This document shows positions 16,475 through 24,870 of a stretch of DNA of 60,000 bases, one piece after another; the stretch's first letter is position 1, and each line of letters opens with the position of its first letter. The notes under the pieces were generated by a model that was not told where the DNA came from, ran no database searches, and saw only the letters and a list, made by a program, of their open reading frames with translations. The stretch covers positions 2,466-62,465 of the forward strand of contig NZ_KB235914.1 of NCBI RefSeq assembly GCF_000332175.1, read 5' to 3'. The stretch comes from Pseudanabaena sp. PCC 6802. Its GTDB lineage: Bacteria; Cyanobacteriota; Cyanobacteriia; Pseudanabaenales; Pseudanabaenaceae. The translations under genes were made by a program, and so were the position numbers.

Positions 16475-17341
16475 ATGCTCAAACATGGTCTTTTTGTCGG
16501 CTTAATTACGTTGGATACCATCTATCTCGCCCCATCTCCTCCAACCCACAATCAGAAGATGGTTGCCACTGACTTTACGGTGGCAGCGGGAGGCCCTGCC
16601 ACCAACGCTGCCGTGACATTTGGGCATTTGGGCAATAAAGCCACATTGCTAGGAGCGTTGGGCTGTCACCCCATTACTAGCTTGATAAGAGCCGATTTAC
16701 AGGTCTATGGAACAGAAATTGACGACTTAACTCCCGATCGCTCTGAATCTCCACCCGTATCTTCCATCGTAGTGACCGAAGCAACAGGCGATCGCGCCGT
16801 GATTTCGATTAATGCTAGCCGCAACCAGCCAGCACCCGCACAGATTCCGGCCAAAGTTTGGTCACAGTTGAAGTACGTCGATATCGTGCTGGTAGATGGG
16901 CACCAAATGCCTGTAAGTATCGCGATCGCCAGACGCGCAAAGGCAATGGGTATTCCAGTCGTACTGGATGGTGGTAGCTGGAAGCCCAATTTAGAAGAGT
17001 TGTTGCCACTGGTCGATTATGCGATTTGTTCTAGTAATTTCTACTCACCACATTGCGATCGCGGAGATCGAGTGTTTACTTATTTAGCCAACCTGGGCAT
17101 TCTCCATATAGCTGTTACAAATGGAGCTAAGCCTATTCAATATCGAACGCACGATCGGGTGGGGGAAATTGCCGTACCGCAGGTTAAAACGGTTGACACG
17201 CTGGGGGCTGGGGATATCTTACATGGTGCTTTCTGCGATCATATTATGCGATTGGATTTTGTAAATGCACTCAGTGCTGCGGCAAGTGTTGCCGCCAGCT
17301 CTTGCCAGTTCTTCGGCACGCGGCGCTGGACAATTGGCTAA
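16475..17341 (+). CDS. PfkB-family carbohydrate kinase
   Basis: A ribokinase-fold kinase of 288 residues. The N-terminal glycine-rich sugar-binding segment is AAGGPATNAAV. The C-terminal signature DTLGAGDILHGAF (about residues 240-252) holds the catalytic Asp and the anion hole. The chain is slightly shorter than typical ribokinases. It is the last gene of the cupin/methyltransferase operon. The sugar or nucleoside substrate is not evident. Confidence 0.87.
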   Translation: MLKHGLFVGLITLDTIYLAPSPPTHNQKMVATDFTVAAGGPATNAAVTFGHLGNKATLLGALGCHPITSLIRADLQVYGTEIDDLTPDRSESPPVSSIVVTEATGDRAVISINASRNQPAPAQIPAKVWSQLKYVDIVLVDGHQMPVSIAIARRAKAMGIPVVLDGGSWKPNLEELLPLVDYAICSSNFYSPHCDRGDRVFTYLANLGILHIAVTNGAKPIQYRTHDRVGEIAVPQVKTVDTLGAGDILHGAFCDHIMRLDFVNALSAAASVAASSCQFFGTRRWTIG

Positions 17342-17739
17342 TTTATTTATTCACAATGTGCGGGCAACCAATTCAGTTACTGCATCAAAACATTAAGCAA
17401 GTTGTATAAACCCAAACTCAAAATATAAAGAATTTCTTAAATTTTGAGATTTCTATTTCTGACGGATTTTGCCTCCCTTAATAATTTCTTAAGATTGCCG
17501 ATCGGCAATTACTCCAGACGGAGGAGGTTTCTTCTAATAGGATTTGAGGCAGGGGATCATGATAGGGAGAGGGTTTTAATTTATATCAATTAACAATTTC
17601 TTTACTCTAAATCTCAGGTCGATCGTGTAACATGAGATGTTATTAACCCAAACCGATCTGAGCAAATATATACAAACATGCGATTGCAGATCCAAACTGT
17701 TAAGGCAAAATAAAATCCCTTTTATTAAGAAAAATTCAT
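17342..17739. other. AT-rich intergenic region with two inverted repeats
   Basis: No coding frame is convincing. Two structures stand out. A terminator-like stem at 17417-17448 has CTCAAAAT and ATTTTGAG as outer arms and AAGAA/TTCTT as inner arms. A perfect 16-base palindrome ATTGCCGATCGGCAAT lies at 17494-17509 and could be an operator. The region was presumably longer-range upstream DNA of the zinc-ribbon gene before the IS5 element entered. Confidence 0.6.
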
Positions 17740-17742
17740 TAA

Positions 17743-18659
17743 GAACCTGTTTGAAAAGTTTTAGGATAGCCTAATCAGTATGAGTTTTAGGCTCTAATCG
17801 GCGCACCATCAAATGTACCATAGCTGCAAACAGCATCATTTCGCTAGTGGTGGGCAAAAATTCATAGTCTTTACTTAAGCGCCGATAATGTCCAAACCAA
17901 GAGTAAGTCCGCTCCACCACCCAACGCTTAGGAATGACCTGAAAACCAGACTCCTCATCGGTTCGCTTAAGATGTTCTAACTTCCAACCAAACTGTTGTG
18001 CAATCTTCGCCATAAATTCCTTGCCAGCAAAGGTGCTGTCTATCCAAATCACTTGCAGGCATTGCCACAACCAAGCCCAAAACGTGGCGATTAAAATCAT
18101 CCCGGCATGGTCAGAACGTCCCGCACTATGCACACAGACCCCCAGCAGCAGTCCCATCGTATCGACCAAGATAGTGCGTTTGCGTCCTTTGACCTTCTTG
18201 CCGCCATCAAATCCGATTTCCTCACCCCCACTGGCTGTTTTGACCGATTGACTGTCTACACTGCCTGCACTCGGCTGAGCGTTGCGTCCCGCTGCCACTC
18301 GGAGCTGGATGCGTAAAACGCTGTTGAGTCTCTCCCAGGTGCTGTCGGCTTCCCAAGCCCGAAAATAGCTGTAAACGCTTTGCCAGTTGGGTAAGTCGTG
18401 GGGCATCGCTCGCCATTTAATCCCATTGGCCAGCAGGTAAAAAATGGCATTGAGGACTTCTCGCATGTCGAGTGTACGAGGCCGTCCGCCGGGTTTAGCT
18501 TCAGGAATCAGGGGTTTGAGAATTTCCCACTGGGCATCGGTGAGGTCAGTGTCGTATGCTAGTCGTGTCATTATGAGGGTCTACGAGAAGACCCTCTTAC
18601 CTTACAATAGCCTTGTCACAGAGGCTCAAAGGCGTTCTGAATACTTTTCAAACAGGTTC
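17743..18659 (-). mobile_element. IS5-family insertion sequence, complete
   Basis: A 17-base terminal inverted repeat, GAACCTGTTTGAAAAGT, is perfect at 17743-17759 and, as its complement, at 18643-18659. The flanking direct repeats are TAA at 17740-17742 and 18660-18662, the TNA duplication typical of the IS427/IS1031 groups of IS5. The element is 917 bp with one intact transposase. It lies in the spacer upstream of the zinc-ribbon gene. Confidence 0.93.
17771..18571 (-). CDS. IS5-family transposase
   Basis: This is a 266-residue DDE transposase. It starts TDLTDAQWEILKPLIP and has the first Asp in AGSVDSQSVKT, the second in VIWIDSTFAG and the Glu in PKRWVVERTYSWFGHYRRL. The GGKKVKGRKRTILVDT segment is characteristic. 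The frame is intact. It is clearly related to, but distinct from, the transposase at 47098-47889. Confidence 0.93.
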   Translation of the reverse strand: MTRLAYDTDLTDAQWEILKPLIPEAKPGGRPRTLDMREVLNAIFYLLANGIKWRAMPHDLPNWQSVYSYFRAWEADSTWERLNSVLRIQLRVAAGRNAQPSAGSVDSQSVKTASGGEEIGFDGGKKVKGRKRTILVDTMGLLLGVCVHSAGRSDHAGMILIATFWAWLWQCLQVIWIDSTFAGKEFMAKIAQQFGWKLEHLKRTDEESGFQVIPKRWVVERTYSWFGHYRRLSKDYEFLPTTSEMMLFAAMVHLMVRRLEPKTHTD

Positions 18660-18724
18660 TAAGACAGTTTAATAAATTTCACTTTCTATTGCTTTATATC
18701 AAACTTAGCTAAGGACAAAAAATT

Positions 18725-19045
18725 ATGGCTATTATCGAAGCTGTCCGATGTCCTAATTGTGGATCTTGGGCAGAGCGTCATCATCTCTCGTTTTTAGCGC
18801 AGGTTAAAACTGAATGTGACAGATGCGATTACTTGATGGTTACCTGTACTCGCAGCGGGCGTGTAGTTGAAGCGTATGCTCCAGGACTACCATTTGAAAC
18901 CGTGAAAATTAAGAAACTACCGCCTCTGCCTTTGAAACAACTGACTGAGGCTCAGCCAGAGAAAGTCCAGGAGCTGATGCCAAAAGCGAGCTTCTTCAGC
19001 AGTAAGGAAGTTAACAAACAAGTTAGTAGGCAAGCTATTTCCTAG
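18725..19045 (+). CDS. Small zinc-ribbon protein conserved in cyanobacteria
   Basis: The N-terminal 50 residues form a zinc ribbon: CPNCG (about residues 9-13) and CDRCDY (31-36). They are followed by a TCTRSGRVVEAYAPG segment that I recall from many cyanobacterial proteins, which databases often mislabel as PriA helicase; it contains no helicase motif. The C-terminal half is Lys/Pro-rich and poorly ordered. AAGGAC lies 11 bases before the ATG. Function unknown. Confidence 0.75.
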   Translation: MAIIEAVRCPNCGSWAERHHLSFLAQVKTECDRCDYLMVTCTRSGRVVEAYAPGLPFETVKIKKLPPLPLKQLTEAQPEKVQELMPKASFFSSKEVNKQVSRQAIS

Positions 19046-19091
19046 AAAATTTCGATCTTAGTGTGAGGAACATGAATAGAGTTTTTGCTTC

Positions 19092-19118
19092 TGACCCCCC
19101 AAATTAATTGGGGGGTCA
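19092..19118 (+). terminator. Strong intergenic hairpin
   Basis: TGACCCCCCAA (19092-19102) pairs perfectly with TTGGGGGGTCA (19108-19118) around ATTAA. It lies 46 bases after the zinc-ribbon gene and could act as its terminator, although the T-tract that follows is weak (ACTTTCG). Confidence 0.55.
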
Positions 19119-19243
19119 ACTTTCGAGTTCAACTCTCACACACTAGTGTTGCAAATCATAAATTTTGCAACATGGGGGAATGGGGGCAGAGCCCCCAGAA
19201 GGGGATTTCACCCCCTCCAAAACTTTTGTTTTGGTGTACTAGC

Positions 19244-19388
19244 TATAGTGGTTTTCACTTGAGAATGGGTTTTATTGACGGGGTGAAGGGGTGGAACAAG
19301 CGGGGAACCCCCAAGACCGCTCTGCCTCCCTTGCTTGGGGGCATTGCTCCCAAACCCCCTGCTCACCACCGATCTGAAAACCGCTATA
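19244..19388. mobile_element. MITE-like element, family 1
   Basis: This 145-bp non-coding element has ends reading TATAGTGGTTTTCACTTGAG and, on the other strand, TATAGCGGTTTTCAGATC: a 14-base imperfect terminal inverted repeat. The same element occurs in the opposite orientation at 41290-41446. The interior is GC-rich with GGGGG/CCCCC runs that fold. The TA at each end is compatible with a TA-targeting (IS630/mariner-like) transposase. Confidence 0.75.
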
Positions 19389-19452
19389 AGATAGATGCAT
19401 GGCAATTTTATTGCCATACCCTCACAAAGTCGTAACGAGTTCAAACATCGAT

Positions 19453-19815
19453 ATGCAGCTAAAGCGTTTGGGGCATGTAGCAGTTTGCGTTAAAGATATT
19501 CCAACTTCCGTGCAGTTCTATCAGAATCTGGGGATGGAGCTAGCATGGCAAGATAGCGATTGGGCTTATCTAAAGGCGGGAGAAGATGGCTTAGCCTTGC
19601 TCGGCCCTGGCTATAGTCAAGCGGGGGCGCACTTTGGCTTTATCTTTAGCGATCGCGCCGAACTGGAAGCTCACCACGCGCGTTTAACCGAGAAAGGATT
19701 TAAAGTTGGCAAAATTCACGAACATCGCGACGGTACCGCCTCGTTTTATAGTAAAGATCCAGATCGCAACACGTTTGAGTTTCTGTACGAGCCACCAGGA
19801 GGGGTTGGGGACTAG
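19453..19815 (+). CDS. VOC-superfamily (glyoxalase/bleomycin-resistance fold) protein
   Basis: A single VOC unit of 120 residues. It opens MQLKRLGHVAVCVKD, where the His is a likely metal ligand, and ends SKDPDRNTFEFLYEP, where the Glu would be another ligand. The frame is open from 19399, but family alignment and the ATG at 19453 favour the later start; the upstream part overlaps only intergenic sequence. It could be a lactoylglutathione lyase-like or dioxygenase-like enzyme. Confidence 0.8.
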   Translation: MQLKRLGHVAVCVKDIPTSVQFYQNLGMELAWQDSDWAYLKAGEDGLALLGPGYSQAGAHFGFIFSDRAELEAHHARLTEKGFKVGKIHEHRDGTASFYSKDPDRNTFEFLYEPPGGVGD

Positions 19816-20037
19816 GAGTTGGGTGATGAAGGTCGGGCGATCTCTCGGGCTAATGGTTATGGAGCGGTTAAAGATAATCTCTTATTCCCTAGCCCCCCTC
19901 ACCTATTAGCGATCTACTGCAGCGATCGGTAATAAGCGATCGGTTATCAGCAATAATTGATAACTGGCAATGTTTACTATGCACTTTTTGCAGTTCGTAG
20001 ATCGTCTGCCGCTATTTCATCATCACTGTCTCCAAAT

Positions 20038-21393
20038 ATGGCTCCCATCAACAAGTTGCTGATTGCTAATCGAGGCGAGATCGCGCTTCGCGTAATTCGT
20101 TCCTGCGAGGAGTTAGGCATTGCTACCGTAGCAGTCTACTCAACCGTCGATCGCAACTCTTTGCACGTGCAACTAGCAGATGAAGCCGTTTGTATTGGCG
20201 ATGCTCCCAGCAGCAAAAGCTATCTGAATATTCCCAACATTATTGCGGCGGCGCTCACGCGCAATGCTACTGCTATTCACCCTGGCTACGGCTTCCTCTC
20301 TGAAAATGCCCGCTTTGCCGAAATTTGTGCCGATCATAACCTGTTGTTTGTGGGGCCGAGTCCGGCAGCAATCCAGTCAATGGGCGATAAATCCACCGCC
20401 AAGAAAACCATGCAAAGAGCTGGCGTACCCACGGTGCCCGGTAGCGATGGGTTGATCGAATCGGAAGCACACGCCGTTAAAATTGCCGATAAAATTGGTT
20501 ACCCCGTCATGATCAAAGCCACAGCAGGCGGCGGTGGTAGGGGGATGCGCCTGGTTTACCAACCAGACGATCTGGTGAAGTTACTCAAGGCTGCCCAGGG
20601 CGAAGCGGAAGCTGCCTTTGCCAATCCGGGCGTATATATTGAGAAATTCGTCGAAGATCCCCGCCACATTGAATTTCAGGTGCTGGCCGATGGCTATGGT
20701 AACGTGATTCACCTGGGCGAGCGCGATTGTTCCATTCAACGCCGCCACCAAAAACTCCTGGAGGAAGCTCCCAGCATAGCGCTAAATCCTAAGTTGCGAT
20801 CGCAGATGGGTGATGCTGCCGTCCGTGCTGCCAAAGCCATCAATTACGTTGGGGTCGGCACCGTAGAGTTTTTACTCGACAAGTACGGTAAGTTTTATTT
20901 CATGGAGATGAATACCCGCATTCAAGTCGAGCACCCTGTCACTGAAATGATTACGGGTATCGATCTAATTGCGGAGCAATTACGAGTAGCCCAGGGTGAA
21001 AGACTCAAGCTCACCCAAAAAGATGTGATTATGCGGGGTCATGCGATCGAATGTCGCATTAATGCCGAAGATCCTGCCCATAATTTCCGTCCCAATCCCG
21101 GACGAATTACCGCTTACCTACCGCCAGGTGGCCCAGGCGTGCGCATGGATTCCCATGTCTACACCGACTACGAGATCCCTCCCTACTACGACTCGCTAAT
21201 TGGCAAGTTAATCGTGTGGGCAGGCGATCGCCCCTCTGCAATCCTGCGCATGCAGCGCGCCTTGAATGAATTTGCGATCGCGGGCATCCCCACCACCATC
21301 GAATTTCACCAAAAAATCCTGGAGGACGAGGATTTCCAACGGGGTCACGTATTTACTAACTACGTACAGCAACTGATGGCGAAAAACCTCTAA
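20038..21393 (+). CDS. accC: Acetyl-CoA carboxylase, biotin carboxylase subunit
   Basis: AccC carboxylates the biotin of AccB with ATP and bicarbonate, the first step of fatty acid synthesis. The family start [18 protein letters not shown] maps to 20038; an upstream TTG at 19957 adds 27 unlikely residues. The ATP-grasp glycine loop [10 protein letters not shown] and the catalytic segment [17 protein letters not shown] are intact, as is CRINAEDP. At 451 residues it is full length. No accB is adjacent. Confidence 0.97.
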   Translation: MAPINKLLIANRGEIALRVIRSCEELGIATVAVYSTVDRNSLHVQLADEAVCIGDAPSSKSYLNIPNIIAAALTRNATAIHPGYGFLSENARFAEICADHNLLFVGPSPAAIQSMGDKSTAKKTMQRAGVPTVPGSDGLIESEAHAVKIADKIGYPVMIKATAGGGGRGMRLVYQPDDLVKLLKAAQGEAEAAFANPGVYIEKFVEDPRHIEFQVLADGYGNVIHLGERDCSIQRRHQKLLEEAPSIALNPKLRSQMGDAAVRAAKAINYVGVGTVEFLLDKYGKFYFMEMNTRIQVEHPVTEMITGIDLIAEQLRVAQGERLKLTQKDVIMRGHAIECRINAEDPAHNFRPNPGRITAYLPPGGPGVRMDSHVYTDYEIPPYYDSLIGKLIVWAGDRPSAILRMQRALNEFAIAGIPTTIEFHQKILEDEDFQRGHVFTNYVQQLMAKNL

Positions 21394-21452
21394 AAATTAG
21401 GAGTCTGGAAGTCTATGAATTTATATTGTGTTATTTTTAATCAAAATTCAGC

Positions 21453-21482
21453 CTAATTGACCTATTGAAACTGGTCAATTAG
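21453..21482 (+). terminator. Inverted repeat after accC
   Basis: CTAATTGACC (21453-21462) and GGTCAATTAG (21473-21482) are perfect complements around a 10-base loop, extendable by CAGC/GCTG with a bulge. It lies between accC and the next gene and may be a weak terminator or a regulatory hairpin. Confidence 0.45.
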
Positions 21483-21507
21483 CTGCCCCTAAAGTTAATA
21501 CTAGATT

Positions 21508-22341
21508 ATGCTTAGTGATGTTGATATAAAACGAGAACTCGGGACGGGCATCCTAATCTATCCTTTTAAGGAAAGTAACCTTAAAGGAGCAAGTTACAAC
21601 CTAACTGCTAGTAGATTAGCTTGGTGTATAGGTAACAGTAACAGTCAATATAACAAAAAGAGTATTTACAATCCGAGTAACGACAAAATAATTATCCCCG
21701 CAAGAACGACCGCTCTTATAGAAACTTATGAGGCTATTTGGGTGTCACAAAATATATGTGGGACATATCATTCACGGGTAGGTCAGGTTTCACAGGGTAC
21801 AGGGCATATTGGGACTACTCTCGATCCTAACTATATTGGACCGTCCTTAATAGCTGTTCATAACCACAGCGATGAGCAGGTTGAGATTACTCCAGAAACA
21901 GAACCTTTTGTAACTCTAGCTTTTCAGTATGTTTGCACTAAATCTTCAGTAGAGCAGCATGGTAACTCTGCGGGGAGAAGAGAAATACTTATGAAATTAG
22001 GGATACAACTTACTCTCGATGAAAATACTTTTCTAGATGAAGCTTACCTTAGTAATAAAGACTTACTGAAAAAAAGGTTGGAAGAATGCGAAGACTACAA
22101 ATTAATAAAGAGCAATCGAGAAGAGAAGGCTTCTAAAAATTCTTTGAAAAATTTGTACGTTTTGCTAGCTTTAATTACAGGTGTGCTGATAATTGTAGAT
22201 GCAGTTTTAACTCACTATCAGGGGTTGAAACAACTATCCTGGTACGACCCTGTTTACTTTCTTGTAGAGAAATCCATAGAAGCTACTATAGTTGCGTGGA
22301 TCGCAATATTTGTTTCAAGACTAGAAAAGAAGAATTCTTGA
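21508..22341 (+). CDS. Membrane-anchored dCTP-deaminase-like protein
   Basis: Residues 1-170 follow the dCTP deaminase/dUTPase trimer fold: MLSDVDIKREL start, GASYNLTAS for the Dcd YDIRLS segment, YHSRVG (87-92) for the active-site STYARTG segment, and TTLDPNYIGPSLIAVHN (103-119) for the strand that in Dcd reads GHLTLEFSN. The catalytic Glu of Dcd aligns with Ala116, so deaminase activity is doubtful. Residues 170-212 are charged and probably helical. Two membrane spans follow (about 215-237 and 250-270). Such anchoring is not found in housekeeping Dcd. The next gene is dUTPase, 37 bases away, in the same direction. Codon use is AT-richer than in neighbours, suggesting transfer. A nucleotide-sensing or defence role is conjecture. 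Confidence 0.65.
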   Translation: MLSDVDIKRELGTGILIYPFKESNLKGASYNLTASRLAWCIGNSNSQYNKKSIYNPSNDKIIIPARTTALIETYEAIWVSQNICGTYHSRVGQVSQGTGHIGTTLDPNYIGPSLIAVHNHSDEQVEITPETEPFVTLAFQYVCTKSSVEQHGNSAGRREILMKLGIQLTLDENTFLDEAYLSNKDLLKKRLEECEDYKLIKSNREEKASKNSLKNLYVLLALITGVLIIVDAVLTHYQGLKQLSWYDPVYFLVEKSIEATIVAWIAIFVSRLEKKNS

Positions 22342-22378
22342 ATAACTGTAGCAAGCCAAATCAAGGTTAGTAATTATT

Positions 22379-22819
22379 ATGAGATTAAAAGTACTAAGGC
22401 TAAATGAGGAGGCAGTTATCCCTAAATATGAACATGTTGGGGATTCTGGAATGGACTTGGTCTCAACTGAAGAACTAGTGATTCATCCAGGTGAAAGTAG
22501 TCTTGTTCATACTGGTATTTCTATAGAACTACCACCGGGTACTGAGGCTCAGGTGCGCCCCAGAAGTGGCCTAGCTCTAAAGCATCAAATTACAGTTCTT
22601 AATACACCAGGAACAGTGGATGAGGGATTTAGAGGTGAAGTTTGTGTAATTCTGATTAATCATGGCAAAACTAACTTCACAGTTACCAAGGGTATGAAAA
22701 TTGCCCAAATGGTAATCGTGCCTGTAATTCGTGTGGAACTAGAAGAAGTTGGTAGCTTAAACGATACCTCTAGAGGAAAAGGGGGGTTTGGTTCTACGGG
22801 AATAGTTACCCAAGTTTAG
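22379..22819 (+). CDS. dut: dUTP diphosphatase (dUTPase)
   Basis: Trimeric dUTPase hydrolyses dUTP to dUMP and keeps uracil out of DNA. The five motifs are present in order: SGMDLVS (1), RPRSGLALK (2), [13 protein letters not shown] with the catalytic Asp (3), [10 protein letters not shown] (4), and [10 protein letters not shown] (5, the P-loop-like tail). At 146 residues it is full length. It probably shares a transcript with the membrane dCTP-deaminase-like gene and converges on dcd. Confidence 0.95.
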   Translation: MRLKVLRLNEEAVIPKYEHVGDSGMDLVSTEELVIHPGESSLVHTGISIELPPGTEAQVRPRSGLALKHQITVLNTPGTVDEGFRGEVCVILINHGKTNFTVTKGMKIAQMVIVPVIRVELEEVGSLNDTSRGKGGFGSTGIVTQV

Positions 22820-22840
22820 GAAATCAAAAACGTATGTTTT

Positions 22841-24523
22841 TTAAACTCGTGCTAGCGTAACCGCTTCGATTTGATCTTGGTACTTGCCCCGTCGATCTTC
22901 GTAGCTGACCGCACATGGCTCGCCTTCGAGGAATAGGAGTTGCACCACACCTTCGTTGGCGTAGAGACGGCAGTCGGCACTGGAGGAGTTAGAGAATTCT
23001 AAAGTCAAATGACCGCGCCAGCCCGCCTCGGCTGGTGTCAGATTGGCGATTACACCAGTACGAGCGTAGGTAGAGTTATGGACGATAAAATCATTGGCAA
23101 CGAAGTTTTCTAGTTGAGGTACGGAAATGTCATAAACTTCTTCCAGCCCCACCTCTTCTATAGTTTTTATCGCATCCCATAAAATGCGATCGTGAATTTT
23201 TTGCTTTGGTTTTGTTGCCAAGAGAATTGAGTGCATTTTTTCTTCAAATTTTCTTTGCTTCAGAGAACCCGGCCAAAAACCTATTTCGTTAAAAAATCGG
23301 AGAATGGATTCTGAAGATTGAAACGATAAAGAGTAAGCGGTTTTACCTTTGTCAGGATATCTAGAGCGAATTTGACTGGGGATGCCAAACCGTAACAACA
23401 AATGGTGAACGTCGCGGATGAGTCGTTCGCTAGTAGAACAATACTCAACAGCCAATGTTGGCTTTGCTCTCGTAGATTCGCCAACAATATAAACACTGCC
23501 GTCTCCAGAAAATAAAGCGCGGAGGAAAGCAGCAATTACAAGCCTTGGCGCGGTAAAAACCCGTTGTGGCACAAATTTTTGACTTGCACCTACATTTAAG
23601 TTGTAGGATTTGAGCCATAAACTGGTGCGATTATGACGGACAATACCGCCTCTCCCTGCTTGGTTTACCAGGCGATATCCGTAGCCCTGACCTTTAGAAG
23701 TCACTACTTGCTCGACTACTGTTTTTGCGCAATCTCTTAATACGCCAACTAGCACCTCATCTTCGGAACTAAAGCACGGACTGTTCCCAGGTGTATCGCA
23801 TTGTCCCTCAGAAATCATCAGGCCCAATAAAATCGCTTCATCAATGGTTAGATCGCCATTGCCAAATACTGGAATTTCTCGCGGGGTTGCTATTTTATCG
23901 TTGGTTTTTAGTTTTTCCAGCGATCTCCATCCTGCTTCGGTTAAAAATGGATGATTTGCAGTTGCCTTAATAACGGCTCCTTTTTGGGTCACGACCTTGA
24001 AAACGGGTTTAACCCCTTGTGCGATCGCAGGACTGGCAGGTTGTTTGATAATTCCTTGCAGTTTACTGTAGCTTGCGGTAGAGCCCCCCTGGAATTCTTC
24101 GATCGGCAAATAAGCACCAGTTGTAGCATCAACAATTCTCGTGTCTCCGGTTAAACATTTGCCAATGCAAATTACGGTTACATTTTCTGGTACAGCCAGT
24201 CGTTCGAGCGCTACGCCCAAACCATAGGAATGGGCAGGCAGAATAAAGAAGCTGCCATTGTCATCGCTATGTAATTCCGATGCTTCTAGATTCTTAGAAC
24301 TAAAGTTCTTGGGGTCGATCACCGTGCCTGGTACGTGGCGAAAAATGCGAAAGTCTACAGGTGAAAGGCGAATATCGTAGCCATAGGATGATAATCCGTA
24401 GCTAATTACAGGCCGCAATCCCGAATTAGCTTCTACTTTTACCTGTCGGATCAAATTAGGCTCAAATGGCGAAATCATGCCAGCAGATGCCATCTGCGTA
24501 ATCCAGGTGTCATTTTTGATCAT
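22841..24523 (-). CDS. dcd: dCTP deaminase containing an intein
   Basis: Dcd converts dCTP to dUTP, feeding dTMP synthesis. The 560-residue precursor comprises extein residues 1-122, an intein (123-483) and extein residues 484-560; splicing gives 199 residues, the usual cyanobacterial Dcd length. The extein has [19 protein letters not shown] and [12 protein letters not shown] with the catalytic Glu. The split falls in CIGK/STYARTG, directly before the active-site Ser, which also serves as the +1 splicing nucleophile. Unspliced protein should be inactive, making activity dependent on splicing. The C-terminal extein matches the family to its end (EAVTLARV). Confidence 0.96.
   Translation of the reverse strand: MIKNDTWITQMASAGMISPFEPNLIRQVKVEANSGLRPVISYGLSSYGYDIRLSPVDFRIFRHVPGTVIDPKNFSSKNLEASELHSDDNGSFFILPAHSYGLGVALERLAVPENVTVICIGKCLTGDTRIVDATTGAYLPIEEFQGGSTASYSKLQGIIKQPASPAIAQGVKPVFKVVTQKGAVIKATANHPFLTEAGWRSLEKLKTNDKIATPREIPVFGNGDLTIDEAILLGLMISEGQCDTPGNSPCFSSEDEVLVGVLRDCAKTVVEQVVTSKGQGYGYRLVNQAGRGGIVRHNRTSLWLKSYNLNVGASQKFVPQRVFTAPRLVIAAFLRALFSGDGSVYIVGESTRAKPTLAVEYCSTSERLIRDVHHLLLRFGIPSQIRSRYPDKGKTAYSLSFQSSESILRFFNEIGFWPGSLKQRKFEEKMHSILLATKPKQKIHDRILWDAIKTIEEVGLEEVYDISVPQLENFVANDFIVHNSTYARTGVIANLTPAEAGWRGHLTLEFSNSSSADCRLYANEGVVQLLFLEGEPCAVSYEDRRGKYQDQIEAVTLARV
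23075..24157 (-). other. Dcd intein with LAGLIDADG homing endonuclease
   Basis: The intein runs from Cys123 (CLTGDTRI, block A) to Asn483 (ANDFIVHN, block G), 361 residues. Block B is KATANHPFL with the conserved His. A DOD endonuclease is inserted, with LAGLIDADG-like helices LLGLMISEG (about 232-240) and LRALFSGDG (about 334-342); each retains its acidic residue, so nuclease activity is plausible. Block F ([17 protein letters not shown]) is intact. All splicing residues (Cys1, His of block B, His-Asn at the end, Ser +1) are present. Confidence 0.95.
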
Positions 24524-24597
24524 TACTTTGCTTTCTTAAAGAGCTTGTTTTGAAAATACATGCCGCTATATTTTATGCTGCTTCCGTCCAGATATAT

Positions 24598-24698
24598 CTA
24601 TAGCCAACAGGCTTAGGACGGGGTGCAGGGGTTCCACCCCTGCGTGGGGGCGCAGCCCCCACACCCCCATGACCTAACAGATCTGTCTATGGCTATAG
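24598..24698. mobile_element. MITE-like element, family 2
   Basis: This 101-bp element has ends CTATAGCCAACAG and, on the other strand, CTATAGCCATAGACAG: an imperfect inverted repeat. The interior shares GGCTTAGGACGGGGTGCAGG with the copy at 58757-58860 and the half copy at 56499-56531. It folds on a GGGGGCGCAGCCCCC hairpin. It sits upstream of dcd and just before a coding-like remnant. Confidence 0.7.
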
Positions 24699-24702
24699 AA
24701 AG

Positions 24703-24828
24703 CTTTGGGGTGCTAATGAATTAGCATGGACAATTGGCATTAAACCAGATGGTTTAGAGCGATATGCTAATTCTTGCAAAGAGGGTGATTATTTTATTGC
24801 CCTCTTTATGGTTTGGGTGGTACTTTAA
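24703..24828 (+). pseudogene. Orphan coding-like remnant
   Basis: A 41-codon stretch reads like the end of a real protein (LWGANELAWTIGIKPDGLE ... ALFMVWVVL, stop at 24826-24828) but has no start and is cut off on the left by the family-2 element at 24598-24698. I do not recognise the family. It may be the tail of a gene destroyed by insertion or deletion. Confidence 0.35.
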
Positions 24829-24870
24829 GCCAATCAGTTCAAAGGGTTCTCTTATAGTTCCTGTAAAGAG

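Noticed and set aside
18725-19045. Naming the small zinc-ribbon protein PriA
   Set aside because: There are no helicase motifs in 106 residues; I think the name is a propagated annotation error.
19061-19080. GTGTGAGGAA, resembling the complement of the Yfr1 motif ACTCCTCACAC
   Set aside because: The match is partial (TTCCTCACAC), and no terminator stem follows on the right strand at the right distance.
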